A stretch of 13,547 bases of DNA, from assembly GCA_021784615.1 (NCBI GenBank), contig JAJYHU010000086.1, positions 1 through 13,547 of the forward strand, given 5' to 3'. This document shows, one piece after another, positions 1 through 7,452 of the stretch (positions are counted from its first letter, which is position 1; each line of letters begins with the position of its first letter). The position numbers and the translations under genes are program-made. Source of the stretch: Acidobacteriota bacterium (lineage in GTDB: Bacteria; Acidobacteriota; Terriglobia; UBA7540). Under the pieces are notes generated by a model that was not told the origin of the DNA, ran no database searches, and worked only from the letters and a program-made list of their open reading frames with translations.

Positions 1-448
1 CGATCCTCCGCTTTAATTGCTTTGACCGGTTGGGGTTAAGCTCGCGAATTTGCTGAATCTGAAGCAGGCTCAGTTGATCTCCCGCCAATTGCTGTTCTTC
101 CTTCGCTTGGGCGAGGACACTCCGCGCGACTCGGAATTTGGCTTGCCAATATTCCCTGGTTTTCATTTTGCTTTCTACGGGCGCTCGGGGCGTTTTGGGG
201 ACCGGGGTCGCTTGGGCTTTGCCGGGTTCAGCCGGGGCGGGGCCTATTTCGGGGGCCGGACCCGACGCTAGTTCCGGAGACTTTGGAATGTTGTCGTTGG
301 TGTAGACTTTGACGGCTTTCTCCGGATGCTCTTTGCGTTCCTGCCGGAGTTTGCGGGCGATTTCACCGAGGGACTGGGCGGCGGCCATTTGTGGAATCAG
401 CAGGAGACTTGCTGCGAGAAACAGAATCAGCGTTTTCCTATGGCTCAT
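1..448 (-). CDS. Secreted protein, SLGxxARKL…VKVYTN family, paralog 2 (cut by window edge)
   Basis: The frame is open from an ATG at 448 to the window's left edge (149 codons, no stop), so the C-terminus is missing. Residues 1-24 form a Sec signal peptide (hydrophobic core after HRK, likely cut after MAAA). The mature protein starts QSLGEIARKLRQER and has VKVYTNDN at about 46-53. A Pro/Ala-rich linker (about 57-92) and a charged, Gln-rich helical part with TREYW at 97-101 follow. A purine-rich stretch (AAGGAAAAGG) precedes the start by about 9 bases. It clearly resembles the gene at 497-1093 in the order of these blocks, so the two are tandem duplicates, 48 bases apart and probably co-transcribed. 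From memory, similar secreted proteins are frequent in Acidobacteriota. Their function is unknown to me; a periplasmic structural or chaperone-like role is only a guess. Confidence 0.8.
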   Translation of the reverse strand, partial: MSHRKTLILFLAASLLLIPQMAAAQSLGEIARKLRQERKEHPEKAVKVYTNDNIPKSPELASGPAPEIGPAPAEPGKAQATPVPKTPRAPVESKMKTREYWQAKFRVARSVLAQAKEEQQLAGDQLSLLQIQQIRELNPNRSKQLKRRI

Positions 449-496
449 TACCAACCTTTTCCTTTTCACTGTGAAACATCGCCGGAATTCGAACCT

Positions 497-1093
497 CTAT
501 TGCCGAATCCAGCCCGGGTCGCCACCCTTCCTGCGAAGTTCGTCGCGCAAATCGTCCATGGCCTTTTGGTCATCGTCGATTTGTTGCTTGGTTGCATCGA
601 TTTGGGCCCGCAGCTTGTTAACGTCTCCGTGGAAAGTTGGGGTGCTCTCCTGTTGAAGTGTTTTCTGAGGGTTTGCGTAGTATTCGGTGCTTGAGAGGCT
701 CAGCTTCTGCTCCAAAACCGCAAGCTGTCCCTGGTGAAGTCTCATGCGGGACCGGATTTTGTCTGCCTTGGACCGAAAATATTTCTCGCCATATTCCTTG
801 GGATGTTTTGCGGAAGGCGCGGTTGCGGCCTCTGCTTTTGAGGGTTCGCAGGCTTTCTCTGGCCCCGCCGTTTTGCTGGGTTCCGTTTGTGGGGCCGGCA
901 TTCGGCGCAGACTGTTGTTGGTATAAACTTTGACGGGCTGCCGCTTTTGCCGGGCCCGCTCCGCCTTCAATTTTCGTGCGACGGTTCCAAGGGATGGGAC
1001 CTCATTCGACTGTGGGCAGCACAAGGCGGCGCTTGATAGCCCCAGAGTTGCGATGACCAGCGCCCAGATTTCAAAGGTTCTGGTGCCCTGCAT
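497..1093 (-). CDS. Secreted coiled-coil protein, SLGxxARKL…VKVYTN family, paralog 1
   Basis: This 198-residue protein starts at an ATG preceded by AGGAAAAG. Residues 1-25 look like a Sec signal peptide; CC at 25-26 does not form a convincing lipobox. SLGTVARKLKAER lies at about 34-46 and VKVYTNN at 54-60, then a low-complexity Pro/Ala/Lys linker to about 97. A KEYGEKYF block and heptad-like helices follow (about 99-140 and 155-188; the latter is rich in Q, D, K and E). The end is RRKGGDPGWIRQ. The C-terminal half is probably a coiled coil. It is the first gene of a minus-strand pair with the paralog at 1-448, sharing the SLG/VKVYTN and (K/R)EY blocks. I recognise the family as typical of Acidobacteriota, but no biochemical function is known to me. 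Confidence 0.82.
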   Translation of the reverse strand: MQGTRTFEIWALVIATLGLSSAALCCPQSNEVPSLGTVARKLKAERARQKRQPVKVYTNNSLRRMPAPQTEPSKTAGPEKACEPSKAEAATAPSAKHPKEYGEKYFRSKADKIRSRMRLHQGQLAVLEQKLSLSSTEYYANPQKTLQQESTPTFHGDVNKLRAQIDATKQQIDDDQKAMDDLRDELRRKGGDPGWIRQ

Positions 1094-1137
1094 CTTTTCC
1101 TTTCTTCCCGGCGGTGAGCCTTGTTGCTCCTGAATTT

Positions 1138-1166
1138 AGTTTATCTATCACTCTCCCTCTAATCAA
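1138..1166 (-). promoter_or_regulatory. Possible sigma70-type promoter for the secreted pair
   Basis: On the minus strand TTGATT (1166-1161) is followed after 17 bases by TAAACT (1143-1138). Each hexamer matches consensus at 4 of 6 positions. It lies about 45 bases upstream of the ATG at 1093 and is the best candidate in the 1094-1380 divergent spacer. No equally convincing plus-strand promoter for the hydrolase at 1381 was found there. Confidence 0.3.
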
Positions 1167-1380
1167 TGTTTCGGCACTCGCGCCTGAAAGACCAATTAGA
1201 ATTCACTTAATTCCGTTCCGGGTATCAAACCTGGGAAGAGTTGCAATGAAAGTCCCAAGTTTATTGGAACCGGCGCCGGGGGTAAAAATGCCGTTCACTG
1301 AGGCCGGCGGTCGCGGTTTTTTGGTATCCTGACTCTTAGGGAGGCTTAGTTTTATCCACGCAAAAAGGAGAGCGGAAGCC

Positions 1381-2022
1381 ATGAAACTTTTGAATCTGAA
1401 TTTTACCCGTATCGCGCATGACGCGTTTCGAATTGGCGGCTCAAAACTGATTTATACGGATCCCTTCAAGATTTCCAAACGCGATGAGGCGGATATTGTT
1501 CTGGTGAGCCACAACCATTTTGACCATCTGAGCCTCGAAGATCTTGAGAAAGTATGTGCGCCGGGCACAACGATTGTGGCCAGTCCTGGTTGCGAGGCCG
1601 GAATAAGGAGCCTTAAGGTGAAGGAAAAGCGTTTCCTCGATCCGGATGCCAAGTACACGGTCGGCAAGGTGGTGGTCGAAACGGTTCCGGCCTACAACGT
1701 CAATAAATTTCGCGAACCGGGAAAGCCCTTCCATCCCAAGGAGCTTAAGGGCGTCGGTTTCGTTCTGGAAATGGACGGCACCCGGGTTTATCATGCCGGT
1801 GACACGGACTTCATTCCTGAAATGAAATCCATCCACTGCGATATAGCCTTGTTGCCGGTGTCGGGAACTTATGTGATGACCGCCGAAGAAGCCGCTGAGG
1901 CAGTGCGGGCGCTCAATCCCAAAATTGCAGTTCCCATGCATTACGGAGCCATTGTAGGAAGCGACAAGGATGCGCAAGAATTCAAGGCGCTTGTAACCCA
2001 TTGCGAAGTGCAGATCGTCTGA
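1381..2022 (+). CDS. MBL-fold metal-dependent hydrolase (UlaG/YtkL-like)
   Basis: This is a 213-residue single-domain metallo-beta-lactamase-fold protein. The metal-binding signature SHNHFDH sits at 43-49 (H44, H46, D48, H49), the bridging HAGDTD at 138-143, and the terminal ligand region PMHYG at 185-189 (H187). Compact proteins of this arrangement belong to the UlaG/UPF0173 branch (COG2220). They act as cytoplasmic hydrolases on phosphodiester or lactone-type substrates, but most members have no assigned substrate. There is no signal peptide. AAGGAG lies about 10 bases before the ATG. The length is near that of UPF0173 proteins and all expected ligands are present, so it should be catalytically competent. 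It stands alone, divergent from the secreted pair and convergent with the M48 protease; the context gives no clue to substrate. Confidence 0.9.
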   Translation: MKLLNLNFTRIAHDAFRIGGSKLIYTDPFKISKRDEADIVLVSHNHFDHLSLEDLEKVCAPGTTIVASPGCEAGIRSLKVKEKRFLDPDAKYTVGKVVVETVPAYNVNKFREPGKPFHPKELKGVGFVLEMDGTRVYHAGDTDFIPEMKSIHCDIALLPVSGTYVMTAEEAAEAVRALNPKIAVPMHYGAIVGSDKDAQEFKALVTHCEVQIV

Positions 2023-2092
2023 GGCTCTGAGGAAACGCCTCTGTAGCGCACGGGACGGGCCTGCAAGCAGGAGCGCCGAGGTTCCTGGTGAA

Positions 2093-2137
2093 GGCGGGCA
2101 GGCACTTGCTCCGATTGCAGAAAGCAAAATGCCCGCC
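2093..2137. terminator. Hairpin between convergent genes, possible two-way terminator
   Basis: GGCGGGCA (2093-2100) pairs perfectly with TGCCCGCC (2130-2137). An inner stem TTGCT (2106-2110)/AGCAA (2123-2127) sits inside. The hairpin lies between the stop of the MBL hydrolase (2022) and the stop of the M48 protease (2165), where a terminator serving both strands would be expected. Neither side has a clean T-run, so intrinsic termination is uncertain. Confidence 0.35.
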
Positions 2138-2164
2138 CGGCTTTGGCCAGTGTTCCGAAGCGCC

Positions 2165-3685
2165 TTATTGGGGTGTCTCACCCGGCGTTGCGGCGGGGTT
2201 GTCGCCGTTCGGTTCCTGCGGAGTCACCAGCTTGGGCGACTGGCAAAGAGTTTCGATTGGCTCGTCGGGTTTGAACTCAAATTTCTTAGGGGTGGGGCAT
2301 CCCTCCGCTTTCCCGTAGTCGTAAAGAGTGGGTTTGTTTTTTTCTTCCTTGACGGCTTCCTTCCGGACGTTTTTGAGCTCCTCTTTCATTTCTCGGAAAG
2401 CCTGGGTATTGACGATGTAGTGGGACTTCTTGGGCAGAAACATGATTTCCTGCTCGCTATCGACCATGCGCGTGTAAAAAGGAGGGTGTGTGCGGAACCA
2501 ACTGACACCGTTCACGTATCCTACCTTGGTTGCGATCTTGTCAAAGAAACGGATAAACCCGGTGGGATCGTAGTCGGAGTTCCAGGTATATTGAATGCCC
2601 AGTTGATCCGCTTGCAACTCGTATTCCCGGCTTACCCCCAGGAGGTTCAGACTGAGGACCAACCCCAGGCCGTAGAAGCCATACTGCAAGGCATAGTAAG
2701 TACCGATGCCCGCCACGCCCCCCGTGAACACAATCGCCGCGATTTGAGCGGCCTGGTACAGGATGCCGGCGACGGTGGCCTTCTTCATCAACTTGTGCGA
2801 ATGCCGGGCTGTCACATGGGCAATCTCATGGGCGATCACCCCGGCCAGTTCGGCTTCGTCGTCCGTCGCTTCAAGCAGCCCGCGTTCGATAAAAAGATAC
2901 CCGCCGGGCAACGCGAACGCGTTGATCTCCTTGGAATTGAGCACTGTGACATGCAGAGGAACACGCAGGTCAGAGTGGTGGGCGACCTGTTGCGCCACCG
3001 TGTTCACATAGTCGACGACGGCTTTATCCTTCACTTCCGGCGGCATCATGCCGGATTGCTTCATTTGTTTGATGGCTTCTTGGCCGGCTTTGATGTCGTC
3101 TTGCTGTCCCGAAGCGATCTCGCGAAATCCGATGTCTTTAATGTCTCCCCACTTGCGATTGTTGTAGGCTCCGGAGGCTATTCCCTGCTGGATTTGTTGA
3201 AGCTGGGCGGGCCATTGTTGGATCAGGGCAAGCTTAGCCAGGCGGTTTTGATAGGCCACCGGAATGGCGTTCTGGGCCAGCACCCTGGCTTGGCTTTCAA
3301 GAACCCGCAGTTGCTGGATTCGGCAGTGCATGGCGCGGCGCTCGCCATCGTTCAGGTTGGGGCCGCGGTTTTTCAGCTCTTTCTGGATTTGTTCTAATTC
3401 AGATTTGTATTGGTCAGCGTGGCCCTTGAATTGGTTGATGCAATAGTCTTCACCGTTCTGGAGGTGTTCTCGCGTCTGCTCAATCTGGCTGGTGCTGTAA
3501 TGGAGATCTGGCGCGATTTCGAAAAGAGTGAGGTAATCCTTCTGGAGTTCTTTTTGGAGCGGTTCAAGGTGCCGCGCTACTTTCGGCGCGGGCGCGCCCA
3601 GGCGCACTTGCCTGTGGCAAGCCGGCAGCAAGATCAGAAGTTCACAAAGGAATACAGCCACGCAAGCTCTTCGGTCGAGTCTCAT
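2165..3685 (-). CDS. Lipoprotein M48 family metalloprotease
   Basis: This is a 506-residue peptidase of the M48 (HtpX/Oma1/BepA-like) group. Residues 1-23 form a lipoprotein signal with lipobox LPAC (C23), predicting a membrane-anchored periplasmic enzyme. Residues about 45-175 are Gln/Glu/Lys-rich and helical, probably coiled coil. The peptidase domain spans about 215-420. Zinc motif HEIAH is at 286-290, and the third-ligand region SREYELQAD is at 352-360 (E356 expected ligand). A hydrophobic stretch (about 303-350) lies between them. The tail after 440 is charged and Pro-rich. GGGAGGG precedes the ATG by 9 bases. Relatives such as LoiP and BepA handle misfolded envelope or outer-membrane proteins, and a similar quality-control role is inferred. 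The long N-terminal helical region exceeds what the core protease needs and may be a substrate or partner module. Confidence 0.9.
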   Translation of the reverse strand: MRLDRRACVAVFLCELLILLPACHRQVRLGAPAPKVARHLEPLQKELQKDYLTLFEIAPDLHYSTSQIEQTREHLQNGEDYCINQFKGHADQYKSELEQIQKELKNRGPNLNDGERRAMHCRIQQLRVLESQARVLAQNAIPVAYQNRLAKLALIQQWPAQLQQIQQGIASGAYNNRKWGDIKDIGFREIASGQQDDIKAGQEAIKQMKQSGMMPPEVKDKAVVDYVNTVAQQVAHHSDLRVPLHVTVLNSKEINAFALPGGYLFIERGLLEATDDEAELAGVIAHEIAHVTARHSHKLMKKATVAGILYQAAQIAAIVFTGGVAGIGTYYALQYGFYGLGLVLSLNLLGVSREYELQADQLGIQYTWNSDYDPTGFIRFFDKIATKVGYVNGVSWFRTHPPFYTRMVDSEQEIMFLPKKSHYIVNTQAFREMKEELKNVRKEAVKEEKNKPTLYDYGKAEGCPTPKKFEFKPDEPIETLCQSPKLVTPQEPNGDNPAATPGETPQ

Positions 3686-4089
3686 GAGTCTCAGCCCTCC
3701 CTTCGGTATTTTGCCGAACGACCTGTTTCTTAACCTGTAATGGCTGTTATGAGGCCGGAATGCATCGAGGGCTTTTCTTCAAGGCGCATGGCGCTTGTGG
3801 AGCTTGCAACTCCTTTCTGCGCGCTCAGCACCTAGCCTTTCGGTGAGTGCGCATGGCCTTATGCCAGTCAGTTTCCAATGGGCTAAAAAATCTTCTGCCT
3901 AATTTTAGCACCATTCATGCTGAAGATGCAGCAAGCCCGTGGGCCTTGAGCAGCCCGTTTTCGTGTTTGCCGATGAGGGCGGATTTCTGCTGCTTGAGTG
4001 GACGCGGCCGGGCCATGGGAGTCTTTGCTTTCACTATTCCCGGCGGCAGGAAATCGGTTAAGATCATTTGGTGGTACCCGTTTAATTCC
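3686..4089. other. 404-base divergent spacer (M48 protease / queE), no supported gene
   Basis: The queE frame stays open upstream to an ATG at 3847, but the roughly 80 extra residues resemble no queE N-terminus and read as non-coding. The spacer must carry promoters for both flanking genes, though none stands out. Two small hairpins are visible: GCGCTCA (3821-3827) with TGAG plus GCGC (3844-3852, one bulge), and GCTAAAA (3882-3888) with TTTTAGC (3903-3909). Their role is unknown. I looked for a preQ1 riboswitch because queE follows and could not fit the consensus. Confidence 0.5.
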
Positions 4090-4728
4090 ATGGTCGTGAC
4101 TGAAATCTTTAAATCGATCCAAGGAGAGTCCACCTTTGCGGGCCTTCCTTGCACTTTTGTCCGCCTGACCGGATGCAACCTGCGTTGCCATTGGTGCGAC
4201 ACAGCTTACGCGTTCCACGGTGGCCGAAAAATGACTCTGGAAGAAGTCCTGGAGCAGGTGCGCCAGCTGGGGTGCCAACTGGTGGAAATGACGGGCGGGG
4301 AACCGCTGCTCCAAAAGGAAATTTATCCTTTAACTGAAATGCTACTTGCTGAAGGCTACCGGGTGCTGGTTGAAACGAGCGGCGAGCGGTTTATCGGTGA
4401 TTTGGCGCCGGCGATTGTAAAGATTATGGACGTCAAGTGTCCCGGAAGCGGAGAGGGTGGAAAGTTTTGTTTTGACAATCTTGAAGCCTTGGATCGCAAA
4501 GACCAAGCCAAGTTTGTCATCCGGGATGAAGAGGACTACCGTTACGCGCGTGACTTCATAGCCGAGCATAATCTCACACAACGGGTGGATGAAATCATCT
4601 TTTCGCCTGTCTTCGGGAAATTGCCGCCTCAGCGGTTGGCCGAATGGATTCTCCGGGACGGCCTGGAAGTTCGGATGGGTTTGCAGATCCACAAGTTTAT
4701 TTGGGACCCCGAAATGCACGGAGTTTAG
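4090..4728 (+). CDS. queE: 7-carboxy-7-deazaguanine synthase
   Basis: This radical-SAM enzyme converts 6-carboxy-tetrahydropterin to 7-carboxy-7-deazaguanine in the cytoplasm, the ring-contraction step toward preQ0 and queuosine. The start at 4090 gives 212 residues beginning MVVTEIFKSIQGES, the family's usual N-terminus and length. The [4Fe-4S]/SAM motif is CNLRCHWC at 29-36 (C29, C33, C36), followed by DTAYAF. The SAM-binding GGE motif is TGGEP at 68-72. Conserved DVKCPGSGE and a final QIHKFIWDP (tail typical of QueE) are present. An ATG at 3847 would add about 81 unlike residues and was rejected. No strong Shine-Dalgarno sequence precedes 4090. queC follows after 67 bases on the same strand, supporting a two-gene operon. 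No queD or queF is visible here. Confidence 0.93.
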   Translation: MVVTEIFKSIQGESTFAGLPCTFVRLTGCNLRCHWCDTAYAFHGGRKMTLEEVLEQVRQLGCQLVEMTGGEPLLQKEIYPLTEMLLAEGYRVLVETSGERFIGDLAPAIVKIMDVKCPGSGEGGKFCFDNLEALDRKDQAKFVIRDEEDYRYARDFIAEHNLTQRVDEIIFSPVFGKLPPQRLAEWILRDGLEVRMGLQIHKFIWDPEMHGV

Positions 4729-4795
4729 AAGCCGTTCAAAAGAGTGCGGCGAAACGGGAGCATTTTTAGCCAGGAGAAGGATTTATACGGGCAGC

Positions 4796-5536
4796 ATGGG
4801 AGAAGCAAGTAATGGCAGGCAGACGGCGGGAATGCGGCCCCTGGCCGTGGTGCTGGCCAGCGGCGGGATGGACAGTTGCGTCACGATTGCGATCGCAAAC
4901 CTTGGCTACCGCCTGGCGCTTTTGCACGTGCGTTACGGACAACGGACCGAACAGAGAGAGCAAGAGGCGTTCAACGCCGTAGCCGATTTCTATGGCGTTC
5001 GCGACCGCATGGTTTGCCGTCTTGACCACTTGAAACAGATCGGCGGCTCAAGCCTTACGGACCCGACGGTGCCTGTTGAGTCTGCGAAGTTGGACCGTGA
5101 AGATATTCCGACAAGTTATGTGCCGTTTCGAAACGCGCACTTTCTCTCGATTGGCGTTTCCTGGGGCGAAGTGCTGGGGGCTCATAAGATTTTTATCGGC
5201 GCCGTCGCCGAGGACAGCTCGGGCTATCCCGATTGCCGTCCTGAATATTATGCCGCCTTCAATCGCCTGATCGAACTGGGGACACGACCTGAAACCAACC
5301 TCGAAATCGTGACCCCGGTTATTCAAATGCGCAAGAGCGAGATTGTGCGGAAAGGTGTGGAGCTTGGGGCGCCGCTCCAACTTACGTGGTCCTGCTATCA
5401 AGGCCATGATTTGGCATGCGGAGTGTGCGACAGTTGCGCCTTGCGCTTGAGGGCTTATGCGGAGGCGGGTTTGGAAGACCCCATTCCTTACCGGGTGCGT
5501 CCGGAATACGGCGGGCGGCCCAGGATTGCGAATTGA
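4796..5536 (+). CDS. queC: 7-cyano-7-deazaguanine (preQ0) synthase
   Basis: QueC uses ATP and ammonia to turn 7-carboxy-7-deazaguanine, the QueE product, into preQ0. With the start at 4796 it has 246 residues, close to family size. The PP-loop is SGGMDS at 22-27, preceded by VVLA. Further conserved blocks are VRYGQR, YVPFRN and AEDSSGYPDCRPEY. The zinc site is C200, C208, C211 and C214 (WSC…ACGVCDSC). An AGGAGAAGGA purine run lies upstream but about 15-20 bases from 4796, so the exact start is uncertain. ATG 4832 (starting MRPLAVVLASGG) is a good alternative. The frame is open further upstream, but that part overlaps queE and looks non-coding. The gene lies directly downstream of queE, forming consecutive pathway steps. 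Confidence 0.93.
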   Translation: MGEASNGRQTAGMRPLAVVLASGGMDSCVTIAIANLGYRLALLHVRYGQRTEQREQEAFNAVADFYGVRDRMVCRLDHLKQIGGSSLTDPTVPVESAKLDREDIPTSYVPFRNAHFLSIGVSWGEVLGAHKIFIGAVAEDSSGYPDCRPEYYAAFNRLIELGTRPETNLEIVTPVIQMRKSEIVRKGVELGAPLQLTWSCYQGHDLACGVCDSCALRLRAYAEAGLEDPIPYRVRPEYGGRPRIAN

Positions 5537-5574
5537 CGCTGTCCAAAGTTGCTGATTCCGGAAGCGAAGAAATG

Positions 5575-5603
5575 TTGAGCCAGCCGCCGGTTGGCGCTAA
5601 AAT
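5575..5603 (+). promoter_or_regulatory. Sigma70-type promoter for the TPR protein
   Basis: TTGAGC (5575-5580; 4 of 6 consensus) is followed after exactly 17 bases by TAAAAT (5598-5603; 5 of 6). The expected transcript would start near 5610, leaving a leader of about 26 bases that carries GAGGAGG before the ATG at 5636. It is one of the most convincing promoters in the window and suggests the TPR gene is transcribed separately from queEC. Confidence 0.6.
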
Positions 5604-5635
5604 TAAATTTGGTAGCCTGAGTTGAGGAGGATGCG

Positions 5636-6721
5636 ATGAATTCTTTATCGGTGCGCAAACTGGCAGGACTTTTTGCAGTCCTAGCAGCTCTCGTGGTCAG
5701 CGTGCCAGGTTTTGCTCAGACGGGTGGCCTTACAGGAAAGGCCACCAAGCAGGATGGTACTTTGTGCGTCAAGTGCCAGATCACTATTGTGCGTCAGGAA
5801 ATTCACAGCGTCTATAAAACAAAGACGAACAAGAAAGGCGAATACGTTTATATCGGCTTGCCCTTTGGCGTTTATAAGATCACCCTTGCAGACCCCAACG
5901 GGAAGCCTCTTTTCTATATTATGAAGCAGGTCGCATTGGGTGACCCGACGGAAGCGGATTTCGATCTTCCCAAGCTGCAGGCTACTCAGAAGCAGGAGCA
6001 GCAGGAGGAAGCAAAACACAACCCGGAATTAGCCAAGCAACTGGCGGAGCAGGCGAAGCAGCAAGCTGAGGCGAAAAAGGCCGCGCAGGAGTTTGCGGGG
6101 CTCAAGACGTTTTTCGACCAGGGCAACACCCTCACCCAGCAGAAGGATTACAAAGGCGCTGCTGCCGCCTACGAAAAGGCGATTCCCTTTGCGAAAGGCA
6201 AGAACCTTCCTGTTGTGTTGATGGCCCTGGCGGGCGCTTATCAAAGTGCCCATGAGTACCAGCAATCTCTCGAAACCTATCAGAAAGCCGCTGCGCTTAC
6301 TCCGGACGATGCGAGCCTTCACAATAATCTCGGGACGTTGTACTCCGACATGCACAAGTTTCCTGAATCGCAGGCAGAGTTCGAAAAGGCGGCTCAGTTG
6401 GACCCGGCGAACGCTTCTCGTTATTACTTCAATATCGGCGCGATCATGTACAACGCGGGAAAGATGGATGCGGCCGCCGCCGCGTTCAAGAAAGTGATCC
6501 AGCTTGAGCCCAAGAACGCCGTGGCATACTACCAGGAAGGTCAGGCTCTGATGGGCAAGGTTACGATGACGCCCCAAGGGAAAGTAGTTGCGCCCCCGGG
6601 GACGATCGAAGCTTTTCAAACATATTTAAAGCTCGATCCGAACGGTCCGTACGCGGCCATCGCGCAGCAGATGATTGCGACCCTCAACGGGAGCGTCCAA
6701 ACGCAGTACAAGAAGAGGTGA
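5636..6721 (+). CDS. Secreted carboxypeptidase-regulatory-like domain and TPR repeat protein
   Basis: This 361-residue exported protein has a Sec signal peptide at 1-27 (cut likely after GFA). A beta-rich carboxypeptidase-regulatory-like (prealbumin-type) domain covers about 30-110, with KTKTNKKGEYVYIGLPFGVY inside. An Ala/Gln/Lys/Glu-rich helical linker spans 112-153. About five TPR units follow (roughly 155-188, 191-224, 225-258, 259-293 and 294-336), with LxxxGAxYxxxxxYxxAxxxYxKA spacing and DP/EPKN turns. GAGGAGG lies just before the ATG, behind a good promoter at 5575-5603. TPR arrays bind proteins and the N-terminal fold is often a binding domain, so a periplasmic scaffold is inferred; no enzyme motif is seen. 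Such architectures are common in Acidobacteriota. A terminator-like hairpin follows at 6748-6780. Confidence 0.88.
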   Translation: MNSLSVRKLAGLFAVLAALVVSVPGFAQTGGLTGKATKQDGTLCVKCQITIVRQEIHSVYKTKTNKKGEYVYIGLPFGVYKITLADPNGKPLFYIMKQVALGDPTEADFDLPKLQATQKQEQQEEAKHNPELAKQLAEQAKQQAEAKKAAQEFAGLKTFFDQGNTLTQQKDYKGAAAAYEKAIPFAKGKNLPVVLMALAGAYQSAHEYQQSLETYQKAAALTPDDASLHNNLGTLYSDMHKFPESQAEFEKAAQLDPANASRYYFNIGAIMYNAGKMDAAAAAFKKVIQLEPKNAVAYYQEGQALMGKVTMTPQGKVVAPPGTIEAFQTYLKLDPNGPYAAIAQQMIATLNGSVQTQYKKR

Positions 6722-6747
6722 GTGAACGGGCTTGCCTTTTGGAGATG

Positions 6748-6780
6748 AGGCCCCGCCATCAGATGAAGGCGGGGCTTTCT
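6748..6780 (+). terminator. Rho-independent terminator-like hairpin overlapping the next gene's RBS
   Basis: GCCCCGCC (6750-6757) pairs perfectly with GGCGGGGC (6768-6775) across a 10-base loop. Two further weaker pairs extend it outward, and TTTCT follows at 6776-6780. It lies 26 bases after the TPR stop. Its 3' arm contains AAGGCGGGG, the only plausible ribosome-binding stretch for the ATG at 6781. Confidence 0.6.
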
Positions 6781-7452
6781 ATGAGATCCCGCTTTTGTAT
6801 ATCGGGGGTTGTTCTGTTGGCTGTGCTCTTGGGAGCGCCAGTCGCTAACTCCGACACCATCTATCAGGTGAATCCGCAGGGAAGGGAAGTCATCCTGCAG
6901 CGAGGGGCCATTGTTGTCAGGGAAGACTCCTCGATCCTGGTTTACAAACACTTTGATTTGCAGCAACGGCGGGTTGAAAAGGTTCAGTTGAGTCGCGGGA
7001 GCCTGCCGTACATCGTTGTTCGGAGCACTCCTCAGGATCGGCAGCGCATTGTCGGGCAGTGGAAGCTCTTCGGCTATACGGCGACGGTTACGGACACAAG
7101 CGGAAAGACCACGCGGGTGTTTGATTCCTACATCGATTTTTTCCCGTCTGCGGGGGAAGGTTCGTTCCTCGAAGCAGTTCCTGCGGTGACGTCATTTAAT
7201 CTCCTGCTGCAAGGGGGCGGAGCGGATAGCGTCCAGTTCTCGCAAATCGCCGAGGCGCAGATTCACGGCGCTGTCGTTAAGTTGCGCTTCAGGGACGGCC
7301 GAGTGGAAATCGGCAAGTTTATTATCCCGACCAGCCAGCCAGCGGAGATTCGCTTCCTTGGCATTACCGATGCCTATGACCCTGCCAGCGCCGACGTGTT
7401 TGATTTCTCGCAGCTGCTTTCCCATTTGAAGGACATTCGTTTTGTGCCTTAG
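6781..7452 (+). CDS. Secreted protein of unknown function
   Basis: With the ATG at 6781 the product has 223 residues. A Sec signal peptide covers about 1-24 (MRSRF then a Val/Leu core, cut near VANS). The mature part alternates short hydrophobic strands with Gly and polar turns and looks all-beta. It includes VKLRFRDGRVEIGKF at about 166-180 and ends FDFSQLLSHLKDIRFVP. I recognise no catalytic motif or known domain. The frame is also open back to a GTG at 6718 overlapping the TPR stop, and an ATG at 6763 lies in the hairpin loop; the signal peptide position favours 6781. It follows the TPR gene by 59 bases, so readthrough or coupling is possible. The stop codon at 7450-7452 lies within the left arm of the inverted-repeat element. 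Confidence 0.75.
   Translation: MRSRFCISGVVLLAVLLGAPVANSDTIYQVNPQGREVILQRGAIVVREDSSILVYKHFDLQQRRVEKVQLSRGSLPYIVVRSTPQDRQRIVGQWKLFGYTATVTDTSGKTTRVFDSYIDFFPSAGEGSFLEAVPAVTSFNLLLQGGGADSVQFSQIAEAQIHGAVVKLRFRDGRVEIGKFIIPTSQPAEIRFLGITDAYDPASADVFDFSQLLSHLKDIRFVP

Noticed and set aside
1441..2181. Minus-strand open frame of 246 codons opposite the MBL hydrolase
   Set aside because: The plus-strand frame has all metal-binding motifs; the reverse product is unlike any protein and runs through the convergent hairpin.
2129..3397. Long open frame (422 codons) on the plus strand opposite the M48 protease
   Set aside because: It is the mirror of a gene with clear HEIAH, lipobox and ribosome-binding site; the translated plus-strand product has no domain and no start signal.
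3860..3915. preQ1 riboswitch before queE
   Set aside because: An A-rich run and a hairpin are present, but the preQ1-I stem, loop and tail pairing could not be placed, nor did the order fit types II or III.
3847..4089. N-terminal extension of QueE from the ATG at 3847
   Set aside because: The extra residues resemble no QueE protein, and the family N-terminus begins exactly at 4090.
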